Shown in pieces: positions 12,437-24,283 of a DNA stretch of 64,000 bases. The stretch lies in NCBI RefSeq assembly GCF_963678635.1, contig NC_087070.1, positions 8,592,539 to 8,656,538 on the forward strand, in the 5' to 3' direction. Source of the stretch: Symsagittifera roscoffensis. Its lineage: Eukaryota > Xenacoelomorpha > Acoela > Convolutidae. Within the stretch, counting starts at the first letter, position 1. Each line of letters starts with the position of its first letter. The notes under the pieces are model-generated. The model was not told the DNA's origin, searched no databases, and saw only the letters and a list, made by a program, of their open reading frames with translations. Both the position numbers and the translations under genes were made by a program.

Positions 12437-13730
12437 GCGACTGCAGCGGTCACTATCAAAAATTTCTAATAAGAAAAAATTCTAATATTTGCAATATTGG
12501 TTGAATTGTCGGTATATTTGTGGCTGAATTTTATATCGGTCCAAAGTCAAAGGAAAAACAGCCATTTTTTCTGGAAAGATTGTGAGATATCAGTGAAAAA
12601 CCGATCAAACCAGCTTTTTTCAACGCAGAATGTTTTGCAGTCAATACTTGATGCGGGCAAAAACTTCTCGTATCAAGGCGAAGCCCTCAATGCTCTGACT
12701 GCTTTTTAAAGTCTATGGAGCAGTAATAGCATGAATAAATTGAATGTAATAAAATTAAAATGAAATTTTTTGGAGATTTTTTGTGAAAATCACCCCCCAC
12801 ACGCCATATAAAGTAACAAGTGATAAACTTCCCTGCTAGTACTAAAGCAATGATAGCAAATAAGCTTCCTTCAACCAATTTGGAACGATTTCTAAGACGG
12901 ATTAAATCTCCGCTTACGCTTACGAGTTATTTAAAAAAATCCAGTCAAAAATGGCCGGTTAAAAAGTCGAAATTCCCTGAAAAAAAAAACTACCCAGCGC
13001 ACAAATATTCCGTTACTTTCGTTACAAAAGTCGGAAAAATGAAAATTATGAAAAGCGGAATTACAAACAAACATTTTTACCAGAAAGTTGCGCAGCTAGT
13101 CTACCTTTTGTGCGAAAAGAGTTCATTAGCACTTTCATTGGCAAATTCGCCGTCTTAATCATGGAATGGTGTTTATTACTAACTAGTCTCTTTAGTTTTA
13201 CTTATAAATCTATGCAGAAGTGCCATTTTTATTCCCTGCTAAGAGAATGAAGAACAAATCAAATTCTGCAAAAATAATTGGGCTTAATTTTAAGCACTTT
13301 GGGAAACCAAGAGAGAAAGTATCATCTGTTTTAAAGGATTCTTCATTTCCAATAACACAGCCGCGTTAATAATTTAGCAGTTTATTTGCGCAAAAATTAT
13401 TTCAAATTTCAGTGAAGCCGGAACAATCCAAGGCAGCAATGATAGCACTTTTATGAAGCGCGATATAAAAGATGCCTATAAAAATGGTAAAATGAAATAA
13501 AAGTTTTTTATGACGTTTCGCTCATTATTGAGGCGCTTTTTATAGCGCAAAAAAAAACAATTGTATCAATGTATCATGCGGTTGTCTACTAAACAAGGAC
13601 ATCACAATTTTAACTAACACAAACATAGCCAAACACAGAAAACAAAAGGTTGGTTGAATATTTTTCATCTTTCGAGTTTCGAAGAAACAAATATATCACG
13701 TTAAAAATCTTTGAAATTCAAGAATTGTTT

Positions 13731-13835
13731 ATGATTGACGCTTTTTTGAATATGATTGACGCTTTTTTGAATATGATTGACGCTTTTTTGAATATGATTG
13801 ACGCTTTTTTGAATATGATTGAAGCATTTTTGAAA
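13731..13835. repeat. 21-bp minisatellite, five copies
   Basis: Four exact copies of a 21-bp unit, 'atgattgacgcttttttgaat', are followed by a fifth that has diverged. A single related copy occurs near 17010. Because the unit is a multiple of three it creates an open frame reading MIDAFLN repeatedly; that frame is probably incidental. Confidence 0.9.
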
Positions 13836-14172
13836 CTAAAAACCGTTCAAGTTTTCATGACCTTGACATTTTTGCTGTTCGATTGTGAACTATGTCTTCT
13901 TTTCAAACTGGAGAAAATCAAAATTGAGCTTAAACAAATTTTAAGATTTCCTGAAAACACTATCAGGACCTATATAAGTGACAATCACTTCGTTCTTTTA
14001 CAGAATCACATTAGCTTCAGTTATCATAATATGCAAACGCGAGTTTCTTTTTCGCCCGCCAAGAGAATGAAGAAATATTCAATTCAAATTGTGCAAATAT
14101 AGATAAACAAGATTTAAAGCAAAAAAATATCAAGTGAGAAAATATGATCTGCGAGTTCATACGAGCAATTAG

Positions 14173-14309
14173 TTAGAATCCCATGAAGTGGTCTATGATG
14201 GCAGAAAAGGCGGCGAATCCGGCTGCCCCGAAAACAGCGGGCTTCACCCCTCCTCTCAGTCCAATGAGACCGCCTGTGATAGCACCAGCATACACTCTGT
14301 TTTTCATAC
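14173..14309 (-). CDS. TIMM22: TIMM22 exon 3 (terminal)
   Basis: The acceptor TTTAG precedes GTATGAAAAACAG. The exon encodes the final 44 residues, with the [14 protein letters not shown] and [15 protein letters not shown] membrane segments, and ends at a TAA at 14173-14175. Confidence 0.92.
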
Positions 14310-17300
14310 CTAAACAAAAAGACAATTTACAGACTAAGAGGAGCTTCACTTCACTTGCGATGCAAAATCATAAGTAAGTATTAAAAAGTTTTTAAAAGGA
14401 GGATAGTTTTTAAAGCAGAACAATTGAAGAAACGGTATGTTGAGCTTTACTACTAAATCAAGTAACTATTATGTAGAACTAACCCAAATGCTGAAAACCC
14501 AATTTCGTGGCAAACACAATTTAAAGTTGGCAAATATATCGAAGTTGTTACTGCAACAATTTTTTAAAACGAGAGCACGAAAACAATTTCAAAGGCTTCC
14601 GGAAATAGTTTCAAGGATATTGACAGTGTTGAGCGTTCTCAAACCTAGTATGCATCGACCGAAAATGAAAAAAAAAACTATTCAACTTATTCAAAATTAT
14701 CGAAACTTCGCTTGAAAAAACCAACAATTAAGCCGAGAAATTTTTGACAGACGCTCTATCGAAAGACACGTTGAAAAGTACTACTTGGATACCAAGATGG
14801 TAAATTGATATCTATAGGGGAAGGGTGACTAAAAGAAAGCTTAAAGCAAGGACGGATATAGGATTTTATCGAAAGGGGGGCTAGATTTTCTTTGAATGTT
14901 CAAAAACTTTGACGAATTTTTTAGGCCGACCAAGTTCTTCCCGATCACTATAAAAACCCTTCAAACTTATTATATATTGGCACCGAAGACGTCTTTATGA
15001 CACCCATTTTCGGCCGACCACCCCTAAATTTTTTTCTAAAATAATACTAAAGGGGGCCCTTTGATTGGACAGAGCACAGAGGGGCTTCCGCAACCCCCTC
15101 CCCCTAAATCCCGTTTGACCAGTCCTTTATTACTATCTCGCCTTCCGAAGAAATATTGATCCAGTTTTATTGTAAAAAAGTTTCATTTTCATTTTTCCTC
15201 ATTTAGTGGGTTATAACCGAAAAGATTCGGCAAATCTGCACTTCACAAGCAAAAGCAAAATAGAATGGGAAAAATTATTGAGTTTTAATAAATCGAGGAT
15301 AAAAAATTGGTGGATAAAAACCACAACCGGAGGCTTCATAGGCGAACACTTTTCCACCACAAAATTAAGTCCTATCTATACTCTTTTACAGATGCCTAAT
15401 TCAAAACTCACTTTTTGTTCAACGGATGACGCGCATGCTTGTTGAATAACGCAGAAACAACTACAGCACAGTCTAGGGCATTTTACATTGAAAACATAGC
15501 CAACGGACAGTTGGAAAAGAGTCATTGCACGCAAGTAAAAGAGAAAAAAATACTGTCTTGTTTTATTTGAGAAAAGCTTAACTTTCGAATTTCGAAACAA
15601 AAGATGGTCTTAAAGCTCTAAGAGTTTCTTGATTTTTAATGCTTGAAACTTTTTTGAGAAAATTAACCCAATTTAAGAAAATTGGATCAATAGGTAAGTT
15701 TTTTAATCCACTGCGAAAACTTATAACTAAACTCCACTTCTGAAACCAAGTTTTTCGTGGCCTGACACTCTTGCTGTTCGATAGTAGAGTTTGCTTTCCT
15801 TTTAAGGAAATAAATAAACTGCAACTAAAAAGAAATCAAAACTCAAAATCCGGAAAAAGTAAATTTTAATAAAAAAAAAAACGAAAAGAAATCTCATCTT
15901 TATTTATATAAGAGTCTGAACTACGTTCATCGACTCTTAAAGAGTCGCGTCGTAATAGCATATCTCATTTTAAAACCGCTGGTAACAAAGTAAGTAAGTC
16001 TAAGACCTGGTTAAAATTCGTTTGCTTATCGCAAGAGTTAAGCTTGCGAATCGCAAGGGTTAAACTATAAAATGATTAAGCTTTTGTACCTCTTTCTGTT
16101 AGCGATTGAGAAGAAAAATTTACCTGAACTGCCCAAGTATGTGTCAATTAGACACTCTGTGACTGAGAACATGCACCCTATCTGTCCGAAGTTCTTGCCC
16201 ATTGAGGTCGTCTTCTGGTATCCTTCTTTGAACACTTCGCGGGTGCGTTGGGGTTGCAGATTGGTTTGCGTGGGGTCTTGAATTGCGAAGGAAAAGAGTC
16301 CAAAGAATGCCCCAAATCCGAATCCCACTACGCCTAAACACGATTCGGAAATCACTATGTCAAGTGTTATCAAACGTCGCTTGTGACGCATCGGTAGTGA
16401 TGGCGCCCATCAATCAGATGATTGCGGGTTCAAATCGCACGTGCGCTGCAATTAACAAGGTGAGCTCTAGTAAGATAGCCATAGCTTAGTTAACCTTAAT
16501 TAATTAACCTTCGGGCTAAGCCTCTGGCTGGTCAACAGAAATAATAATTTCTATCACTATTAAATGAACTCAAGCTCAGGTATTTCGTCACATACTCCGT
16601 TATATTTGCTCTTCTAAGTAATGATAAAAAATACAAACTGGACAAAAGCGTGCCCAGGGGACTGGGAAGTGATTGCCCTCTCAATTAAGATAGAAACTTT
16701 TTCCAAATATTCCCCCTTTGGTACTCTTTTACGTAAAACCACTGACTGACAACCCTGAAAAAATATTGGAAGCGCATTTGACCCTAAAATATACTAATTT
16801 TGAACGAAAAGCGCTGAGTCTAGTAATGATTTCAATCTAAGTATTCACTTTAATTAGTTCAAATAAAAAAGAATTATAAAAACATGAAGCCAATGAACAG
16901 TTGGAAAATGTCATTGAACTCAAAGAAACCAAAAAAAAATAATAATTAAGTTTTTCATTCATAAAAAAACTATATTACCTCAGAATTCTTTCTATAACAA
17001 AAACAATTTATGATTGACATTTTTTTGATAAAATAATCCAATTTAAAAATAAAAGGTAATATTTTATTCCGCGCTGAAACTAAAAGTTGATACTATTTTT
17101 TGCGCAACTTCCACTTTCGTAACTGGAGAGCATAATTTGCCTTTTATTTGGCAAATGAATTTGAGCTCAACTAACAACAAAAATCAACACAGAAGCGAAG
17201 CGGAGCAGAAAAAAAAGGCAATCAAAAAAATTCTCAAAAATTTTGTTTGAAAAAAATTACTTCACATAACTTGAAAAATTACAGCTACATTAACTTCATG

Positions 17301-20267
17301 TTTGTATCGGATTAAATTCATAAAAAGCCCTGAAAAAACAAAAATCAATTACCGAGCGCCAACAAAGGCGACAAACTTTGGGTCGAAACAGGGCTGTCAT
17401 GTTATTAACAAGGTGTTATTAACAGACCTATATTTAACATGTTAATAACACCTATTGGTACCATTGTTTTTAACACATGATGTACTAACAGCATGCGTCA
17501 TACACTAACAAATATTTATTTCAGATTGTGTCATGCCGCGGCAGAAGAAAGACGTGTGGTACAGCTTCAAAGAGATTATCGTTGGCGGCGTTAAACGGGC
17601 CAAATGCAAGACCTGCGGTTTTGAGGTTGTGAACAATGCGGCACGCATGGAGAAGCACATGAGGGATTGCCGGAATGTGGACGATGACGATGACATCCAG
17701 GAGCAATCCACATCTTCTGCCACTACAACATCATCTGCTCCGCCGGCTCCAAAGAAGAGACAGACAGCTCTCAATGTCATCTCCACTAATCCCACGAGGC
17801 AGCATGAGAGCGATATCCTTGTGACTCGATATTTCATCGCAACCAACACTCCGTTTAATGCCGCGTCAAACAAGCATCTCGCGAAGCTTGTCCAATTTCT
17901 GCGACCAGGAACAACTGTTCCAGATCGCCGAAGGATTGGTGGAGAGTTACTGGACGAAATTTATGCAAGTGAACAAACGAAAGTGAAGCGAATGGTGTCG
18001 GGCTCCAACGTCACACTTGCTATCGATGGTTGGTCGACATTGACCAATGAACCTGTTCTCGGTGTCAGCTTTTATCATTGTGGCAAATGTTATCTAGTGA
18101 ACACGATGAGTACTATTGGAGAAAGTCACACAACAGAATATCTTGTTCAAGTCACGCGTGAGCAGATGGAGCATGTCAGGAAGGAGTTCGAGGTCAATGT
18201 GACTAGCGTTGTCACGGATAATGCAGCGAACATGAATGCAATGCGCAGAGAATTAGCACTTGTTCACACTTATGGGTGTCACTCGCACATCGCCAACTTA
18301 CTTTCCAAAGACATTCTCTGTCAGAAAGATATCAAGCCAATTATGACAAAGATCATCACTGTCCTCAAATGGGTTCGCAATACCCATGCATGTTCTGCAG
18401 ACCTTGTGGAGAACAACATGACTCGACCTCCATTACCTTGCGAAACTCGCTGGAACAGCAATATCGACACAATCGAATACTTCCAGAAGAACTGGCTTAT
18501 GCTTGCAGAAATAGCGAACAAGCATCTGAAGAATACCGACATGGTATTTCGTCATATGGAAGAAGTATCTCTGAAGAGATCTGCAGAAGATATTCTTCAG
18601 TTCATGAAATCAGTCGGGGTTACGTTGGACAATTTGCAGAAAAATTCTTGCACTTTGTCGGAAACATTCAAGCTCTGGAAAAATGTTGCCGGACAAGCAC
18701 CAATTCAGTATGCAAGTGCCGTCGCTAAGCGAGTTCAGCAGGCCATTCTACCCGTCGTCCTAGCGGCTAATTTGCTCGATCACAAGTATGCCGGAGAGGA
18801 CCAGAATCCGGATGAAACAAGACAAGCCATCGACTACATCCGTGAAACGGCTGGTGAAAATATCATGCCGGAGCTCACAAATTACATGGCAAAAGTTCCT
18901 CCCTATAACGAATACCTTTTTGCTGAGGGTTACAAAAAGGTCGAGAGTGAAGCTTGGTGGAGAAGTGGACTTCGACTGGGATTCTCGAAAGAATTGGTCG
19001 ACTATGCATCGACACTGGCCAATGCTATCTCCTCCAGTGCAGGATTGGAGCGGTGTTTCTCAACTCTCGGACTCACTTATGGAAAACTCCGAAGTTCTTT
19101 GGGCGTCGAGAAGGCTGGAAAGCTGGCTTTTCTCTTTAAACAACTCAATGAGTGATTTTAAAACTCAATTTTGTTTTTAACGTGTTTTTTTCATATAATT
19201 AACATGTTAAAAACGTTTTAGTTAACAATATGACAGCCCTGGGTCGAAACCTGTTGAGCCGAAAACAAATCTGTTGTCATGAAAAAAAATTATAAGTTTT
19301 TACCACCCATCCAAACTGAAACAGATAATCCGAAACTGATATATTTTGCCCACCAAAATACGCAAGTTGACTAAGTCGATATAACATAAACTAAAACTGT
19401 TTGAATATTTAAAAACGAAAAATCAAATTAAAAAAAACTCAAAATCAGACATGGTAAAGTTACAACTTAGTGAAGTTTCAATTATAGTAAAAACTGTTTA
19501 AATTGGAAAAAACCATGCTTCAAAAAATAAATCTAAAAAACCCTACCAGGTAAAAAAAAATGGCGTTTAAAAACACGGATCATGAACCGACAGAAACTAG
19601 GACCAAAACCCCAAATTCGAAAACAAATGAGTTTTTTTTGAAAAGATAGTTACAACCTGAAACGGACTTGAACGAATTACAACATAAATGATAAGAATAG
19701 AAAGTTAAAATTTTTCTTAAGAAGTTAAGATCCTCCAGAAGTGTTCCTGTGGACAAATTTGTTTACGGGGAAAAAGTCTAGTACCCGGTTGCAATACCCT
19801 TACTAATCGCAAAGGTAAAAACCAAACAAAAACTCGAACAACTTTTAAGACCTCCGAAAACTAACTAACAAAAACTTTGATGCCGAACTTTCAAAGAACG
19901 AAATTACGACTCAATTCAAGGTTTTAATCGTTCGTTTTTAATTGATGAAGGTAAGTTTTTTTGTTAGTTAGACAACTTAAAACGAAAATCAAAAACTTAA
20001 TTAAGTGTTAATTTCGTTCATCGAAAGTTTATTTATGATTCGGCACCAGTCTCTCGACTGACCTGCTTGTGCGGCCTTGAACGGACATGACATCATCATC
20101 TCGTTCACTTTGAATTGCATAGGGTGCAGGGGTGTGTGACCCAACTTGGTGGGCAACTGGTCCCACGTGACCCGAGGTCCATTCTCCCTCCTCTTAGCCC
20201 ACACGTCCATCAGGGCATTGAATGTCACCACTTTGGGCGGAGAGGGAGAATTTTTATCTGAACTCAT
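14173..20267 (-). CDS. TIMM22: Mitochondrial import inner membrane translocase subunit TIM22 (3 exons)
   Basis: TIM22 is the channel subunit of the inner-membrane complex that inserts multispanning carrier proteins. Three exons join in phase: 20267-20063, 16333-16124 and 14309-14173. Donors are GTCAGT and GTAAAT; both acceptors are TTTAG. Both introns are phase 1, and the total is 552 nt, giving 183 residues, close to the ~190 usual in animals. Exon 1 ends in the conserved SCPFKAA block. Exon 2 carries the glycine-rich first membrane segment ([13 protein letters not shown]), a conserved KNF and the signature [14 protein letters not shown]. Exon 3 encodes [14 protein letters not shown] and ends with [12 protein letters not shown], the last membrane segments. 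Intron 1 (3.7 kb) contains a hAT transposon, and intron 2 is 1.8 kb. Upstream, a GTATGC donor near 20357 could belong to a 5' untranslated exon. The reading frame is intact, so the gene is probably functional. Confidence 0.92.
14310..16123 (-). other. TIMM22 intron 2
   Basis: An 1814-bp intron, AT-rich and without repeats or frames that I can support. It contains a G-rich/C-rich patch at about 14815-15120. Confidence 0.8.
16124..16333 (-). CDS. TIMM22: TIMM22 exon 2
   Basis: The acceptor TTTAG precedes GCGTAGTGG. The exon is 210 nt and ends TCAG before the donor GTAAAT. It encodes the first transmembrane segment, the hydrophilic loop with QDPTQTN and KEGYQK, and the family signature [11 protein letters not shown] with the second conserved cysteine. 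Confidence 0.92.
16385..16457 (+). repeat. tRNA-like sequence in TIMM22 intron 1
   Basis: A D-arm-like GACGCATCGGTAGTGATGGC is followed by an anticodon-arm-like CCCATCAATCAGATG and a T arm TGCGG-GTTCAAA-TCGCA. The T stem pairs, with one G-U. The order and spacing resemble tRNA-Met. The acceptor strands do not pair, so it is probably a tRNA-derived relic. Confidence 0.35.
17389..19241 (+). mobile_element. Intact hAT DNA transposon
   Basis: A compact 1853-bp element bounded by terminal inverted repeats CAGGGCTGTCAT / ATGACAGCCCTG. It is flanked by an exact 8-bp target duplication GGTCGAAA (17381-17388 and 19242-19249), the hallmark of hAT transposition. Subterminal copies of an 'aacatgttaa'-like motif occur near both ends (about 17437 and 19201) and may bind transposase. 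The single transposase ORF is intact. It sits in the first intron of TIMM22, in the opposite orientation to the gene. Perfect duplications and an intact ORF indicate a recent insertion. Confidence 0.95.
17533..19155 (+). CDS. hAT-family transposase (BED finger, hATC domain)
   Basis: A 540-residue transposase that would cut and paste its own element. Residues ~5-50 form a BED zinc finger (VWYSFKEI, then CKTC and HMRDC). The catalytic core has the first acidic residue in [12 protein letters not shown], the second in VVTDNAANM, and a conserved [10 protein letters not shown] and CETRWNS. The C terminus is a typical hAT dimerisation region ([24 protein letters not shown]) that supplies the catalytic glutamate. 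The start ATG at 17533 lies 144 bp inside the left terminal repeat. There are no internal stops or frameshifts, and base composition is far less AT-rich than the surrounding intron. Confidence 0.95.
   Translation: MPRQKKDVWYSFKEIIVGGVKRAKCKTCGFEVVNNAARMEKHMRDCRNVDDDDDIQEQSTSSATTTSSAPPAPKKRQTALNVISTNPTRQHESDILVTRYFIATNTPFNAASNKHLAKLVQFLRPGTTVPDRRRIGGELLDEIYASEQTKVKRMVSGSNVTLAIDGWSTLTNEPVLGVSFYHCGKCYLVNTMSTIGESHTTEYLVQVTREQMEHVRKEFEVNVTSVVTDNAANMNAMRRELALVHTYGCHSHIANLLSKDILCQKDIKPIMTKIITVLKWVRNTHACSADLVENNMTRPPLPCETRWNSNIDTIEYFQKNWLMLAEIANKHLKNTDMVFRHMEEVSLKRSAEDILQFMKSVGVTLDNLQKNSCTLSETFKLWKNVAGQAPIQYASAVAKRVQQAILPVVLAANLLDHKYAGEDQNPDETRQAIDYIRETAGENIMPELTNYMAKVPPYNEYLFAEGYKKVESEAWWRSGLRLGFSKELVDYASTLANAISSSAGLERCFSTLGLTYGKLRSSLGVEKAGKLAFLFKQLNE
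19250..20062 (-). other. Remainder of TIMM22 intron 1
   Basis: AT-rich intron sequence between the hAT element and exon 1; nothing else is supported. Confidence 0.6.
20063..20267 (-). CDS. TIMM22: TIMM22 exon 1
   Basis: Starts at the ATG at 20267 (context AAGTATGAG) and encodes the matrix/intermembrane N-terminal region up to FKAAQA plus one base. The donor is GTCAGT. The conserved Cys of the SC.FKAA block is present; in the family this cysteine lies just before the first membrane segment. Confidence 0.85.
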
Positions 20268-21132
20268 ACTTGTTCTGCTTCAGATCACAGAGCAGCACAA
20301 AAATTTGCCAAATAAGCAGGCGAATGGAGACAGCTCATTTCAGCTAGCACGAACGCATACCTGGTCTAAAAATAAATTGAGTTGCTCTTCGTTTAAAAAA
20401 ATTATCGGCCCGGGAATTTTAAAAGACCTCATCTGAAGATATGAGCAATTAAATCTCCTACTTCCTCTGTCATATAACTTCCCGAAACCTAAAGCGTTCA
20501 GTTCTTTGTCTCCGATTTTTATCGTCACTTTTCACCTAGCCTATTTTTATTCTTAAGTAATTTCCATTTAAAATTTTTTTCCAGTGAAGTTAAAGCGACC
20601 ATTCAAAACAGTCATTAAACTCTCTGAATTGAAACAAATGAAAGAAAAATAACTATTTCTTTAGATTTTTAATAATATATTAAATTATATGCTTATCTCG
20701 CAATTTGCAACCTAAAGCCCACTCAATTACAAGTTTTCGTTTCACTGTTCATGCTCAATTTTGGAGCTCAGGTTGATTTTGAAAATTGGTTTAATTCGAG
20801 AGTTATTCACACCATTTTTTCTCGGTACAGAGCTCCTGATTCGCGACTGAGGTCTTTAACCTAAAAATATTATATTTAATCTGATACCTTGCTCAATTTA
20901 TTTGGGTGTTCTGAAACATCGACATAAAAAGAACAGGTACGTCAAAATAATACCTTCTCGTCCATCCAAAAATTAGAAAAAAAAACGCTTTGAAAGGTCA
21001 AAGATATACGTTCAGTGGAGCTTTTAAAGCAGGGACAAAATGTCATCGCGTCTACAAAAACCATTTCTTCATTTCAAAAAAATCTCAACACTGTAGACAG
21101 AATTACTCTTGTTGAATGTTGAACCAATTGCG

Positions 21133-21607
21133 CTGTCAGTACAACTCAATATTTTTCATTGTTTGTGAAAGCGTTTTTTGGTGACATGAACAAAGCTGTG
21201 TTCAAAAAATAAACAAAATAATACTAACTTATATCAACCATTTAAATTAAGAAATAGGAAAACCAAAGTGAAGATTTTGAATTGAGTCCTAATTCATTTT
21301 GCGCTTTCTGCTTTGTCGAGTGGTATAAAATATGAGAAATTCAATCAAAATTCCTCTGAAAACAAAACTCCTCTGTCAGTACAACTCAATATTTTTCATT
21401 GTTTGTGAAAGCGTTTTTTGGTGACATGAACAAAGCTGTGTTCAAAAATAAACAAAATAATACTAACTTATATCAACAAATTAAATTAAGAAATTGGAAA
21501 ATCAAAGTGAAGATTTTGAATTGAGTCCTAATTCATTTTGCGCTTTCTGCTCTGTCGAGTGGTATAAAATATGAGAAATTCAATCAAAATTCCTCTGAAA
21601 ACAAAAC
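21133..21607. repeat. 240-bp tandem duplication
   Basis: Two adjacent copies of a 240-bp sequence start 'ctgtcagtacaactcaat' at 21133 and 21373. They differ at only a few bases (for example 'ggaaaacca' against 'ggaaaatca'). The sequence is non-coding. Confidence 0.9.
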
Positions 21608-21885
21608 AACCCAATTGTATACGAATAACCAATCTCGGTTCCCGTTGGAGAAGAAAAACTGACCCTGAAACTTTCTGTGGAAAAATAACACATCATGCCG
21701 AGTGGTATGAAAAGATTTGCTTCAGCCATTGAATCACCCTAACCTACTTTTCATGCTCCGTCGTCTATGTCGCCTCCTGAATTCACCACATATATTAACT
21801 AGGTAACAAAAAGACTGATAAAAGCTATCTTCACTACAAAACCGAGATATTAGCTGAAAAAACATGTCATAAAAGGAGTCAACAA

Positions 21886-22772
21886 TGTGCCAGTCGGTCA
21901 TGTCTGGGGGTTTGACCTTGAGAAATACGCAATTTTGGAGTGAAATTTTAATTTTGCAAAATTCGAATTGAGCATGTCATGCTCAGTTTTCTCGAACCAA
22001 CTGAAAATGAAAAAGTCAGAAATGAGAACACCCGAATTAACAAGAGCGGGAAACTACTCAAGAAAAAGGCAGGAAATTGCTGTTCGCAATTTCTCGATAC
22101 GAAATATCAAGAGAGTAGAGCTGTCTTATCCCGAAAACAGGAGAAAACAACATTGACTTGAGGAAGGATCACTATTCGAATGGAATAGTGTGGACCTTCA
22201 ACGGAATAGAGGACTACTCGAGTGTCCTAATGGTCCAAACGAAAACTTCAATTCTTGAGACAGAACTTACTTTCATTATTGAAACTAATTGGCCTTAAAA
22301 CTTATTTAGTTATATTAGTTAATTCTCAAGCTGCTCATCTTTAACTCACTCCTCATACTCAAGTGCGTCGATATGTAAGTTCCAATTTAAATTTCTCGAG
22401 TGCATTTTATGATAGTTATGTTGAGATAAGGCGAGTTTTAGGTTGATCCATCTGAAATGGATCAAAGTTCCACTGTCCAATAAAAAGTAACTAAGCGGAT
22501 GGTTCCGACCCGGTTTTTAATGGCGTTCATGTATTTTGGGTATTCCGAGACCTAAGTATGGGGACGTTTCTATTTCTAGAGTGGGGGGGTATTTTGGTAG
22601 TGACCTTTAAGCTGTAATGGGTTCCAGTCTCATGTCGCAAGCGAACCGAATTGGCTCCGACCGTTCTTGAGGCGGAAAAACACAAGAGATAGTGTCCCTG
22701 ACTCTTGAGCCAATGGTTATAGGGCCTATTTTTCTTAAGCCTCATATGTGACTAAAGTAGGCGACTGTTACA
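21886..22772 (+). repeat. 5' LTR of giant retrotransposon
   Basis: 887 bp, beginning TG and ending CA. AATAAA occurs at about 22479-22484. Differences from the 3' LTR noted by eye are G/C (~22023), A/G (~22278), T/C (~22356), A/G (~22602) and A/C (~22633). Eight copies of CTTGAG or CTCAAG occur in this LTR. Confidence 0.95.
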
Positions 22773-22783
22773 TAGTGTTTTTA

Positions 22784-22799
22784 TGGCGCTCCTGGGTGT
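22784..22799 (+). promoter_or_regulatory. Candidate primer-binding site
   Basis: TGGCGCTCCTGGGTG starts 11 nt after the 5' LTR. It begins TGG as expected for pairing with a tRNA CCA end. The same context with TGGAGCTCCTGG follows a diverged LTR end near 58366, which suggests the site is conserved. I could not match it to a specific tRNA. Confidence 0.35.
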
Positions 22800-23252
22800 T
22801 TTTACGACATCATGACTACGGAGTCGAACCCACTTGACACAGCTCCGGGCTACATGCCCATTCTAGAGTACCGGTGGTACGGTTCAGCGGGAACGTGTAA
22901 ACCTTCCGGTTGTACCGTGATAGCTTTTTAAGAAAACTCAAGAAAACTTCCTGGTACGCTCTCCGAACGAGGCTTAGCTAACCGAGTAAAGGGGGGCAAC
23001 TAAGGGGACAAAAACACGAGCAAAAAAGGAAAACAAATAGGAACAAAAACTATAAAACGAAAAAAGACAGTGACTTTGATACCAAATTAGTTGGATCGAA
23101 CCTTTGTATTAATTAAATAGTATACACATACTGTTTTACAAGACCGATCGTTTCGATCAATCTAGCAATTTTTCGATCAACTAGCAGTGACCTTGGTAGG
23201 GTGCCCGAGTGGGGGGCGTTGTTAAGGGTTTTTAGATAGATTGCGACCCAAC

Positions 23253-23372
23253 CGGACCACTAGGAGACTTGACTGGAAAGGGTGACCAGTCGAGTGGGAA
23301 AGAGGTTCACAAGGATCGAAACGGACCACCAAGAGACTTGATTGGAAGAGGTGACCAGTCGAGTGGGAAAGT
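23253..23372. repeat. Direct repeat in leader (period 69 bp)
   Basis: Two imperfect copies share 'cggaccac', 'gagacttga' and 'ggtgaccagtcgagtggg', starting at 23253 and 23322. Confidence 0.8.
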
Positions 23373-24283
23373 GGGTCTGCTGTCAAGGGCAGAACAGAGA
23401 CAACCAGCACAGGGCCACCACAAGAGGACGCACAAGGGTGTTCTCAGGTCGGACAACGGGTATCGTTAGAATCCACATTACATTATAAGAAATAAGTGTA
23501 AAATTGGATAAGCGGAGTCCCATTGTTTTGAGGCAGTTTTTACTCAAGCAGACCTGGAAACAGGTCTACGGTTTTCTCAAGAGAGGTTTAGCACCCGGCG
23601 CTTAAGGGATTTTTCGGCTTAAGAGGGGGGCTAAACAGGGGGGAGGTTAGCAGGGGGACTGGTTAAGTTAGAGGTTGGCGATTGTAAATTGTAAAAAGGG
23701 GGGAATTAGAGTAACTAGTTAATCGACATCGTTGATTTAGTTACATTAGCCATCAACACGCGTGGTAACAATAGGTGGACATCCAAAACTTATCTCGAGT
23801 TAAGATTGGTACGCTGGTTGGATCGGTAGGGGGGAACGGATATAGACAGTTTTCGTGACACCTCATAAGACGACTAGTGGGGGGAGGAAAACGCGTGGCA
23901 ATTAGGTACCAGACATTTTTTTTGAAAGAAGGTTGACATTTGTCTCCTTTGAATTTTAGGTGGGTCGATTACTCTGTTTTGTTATTTTTTCGGTACAGAA
24001 TTTTATTTTTTCTATAGACATTGTTGCGTTTTGGGGAAGATTTGCGATTGTTTTTTAATACAAACAGGTGATCACAAGATACCTGCACACAAGTTGTGGC
24101 TCCCAATTGCTGGGAACATTCAAAAAGAGGTAACTAAAAAAGGGGGGCCAGATTTGGCAACCAAGAGAGGGTTTTTGGGAAAATTTTCACTAGAGCTTGA
24201 GTGGTGGTACAAGGTACAGACAACCAAGGAGTCCCTACAACGAAGAAGAAAGAAATCCTATATCCAGACACTCAGTAACGAGT

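Noticed and set aside
12820-13158. 112-residue lysine-rich plus-strand ORF
   Set aside because: Composition follows AT-rich DNA, with no motif, homology or splice context.
20358-20528. Possible coding exon upstream of TIMM22 (open minus-strand frame ending in CAG|GTATGC)
   Set aside because: Joining it to the next acceptor gives an immediate stop in frame; at most it is a 5' untranslated exon.
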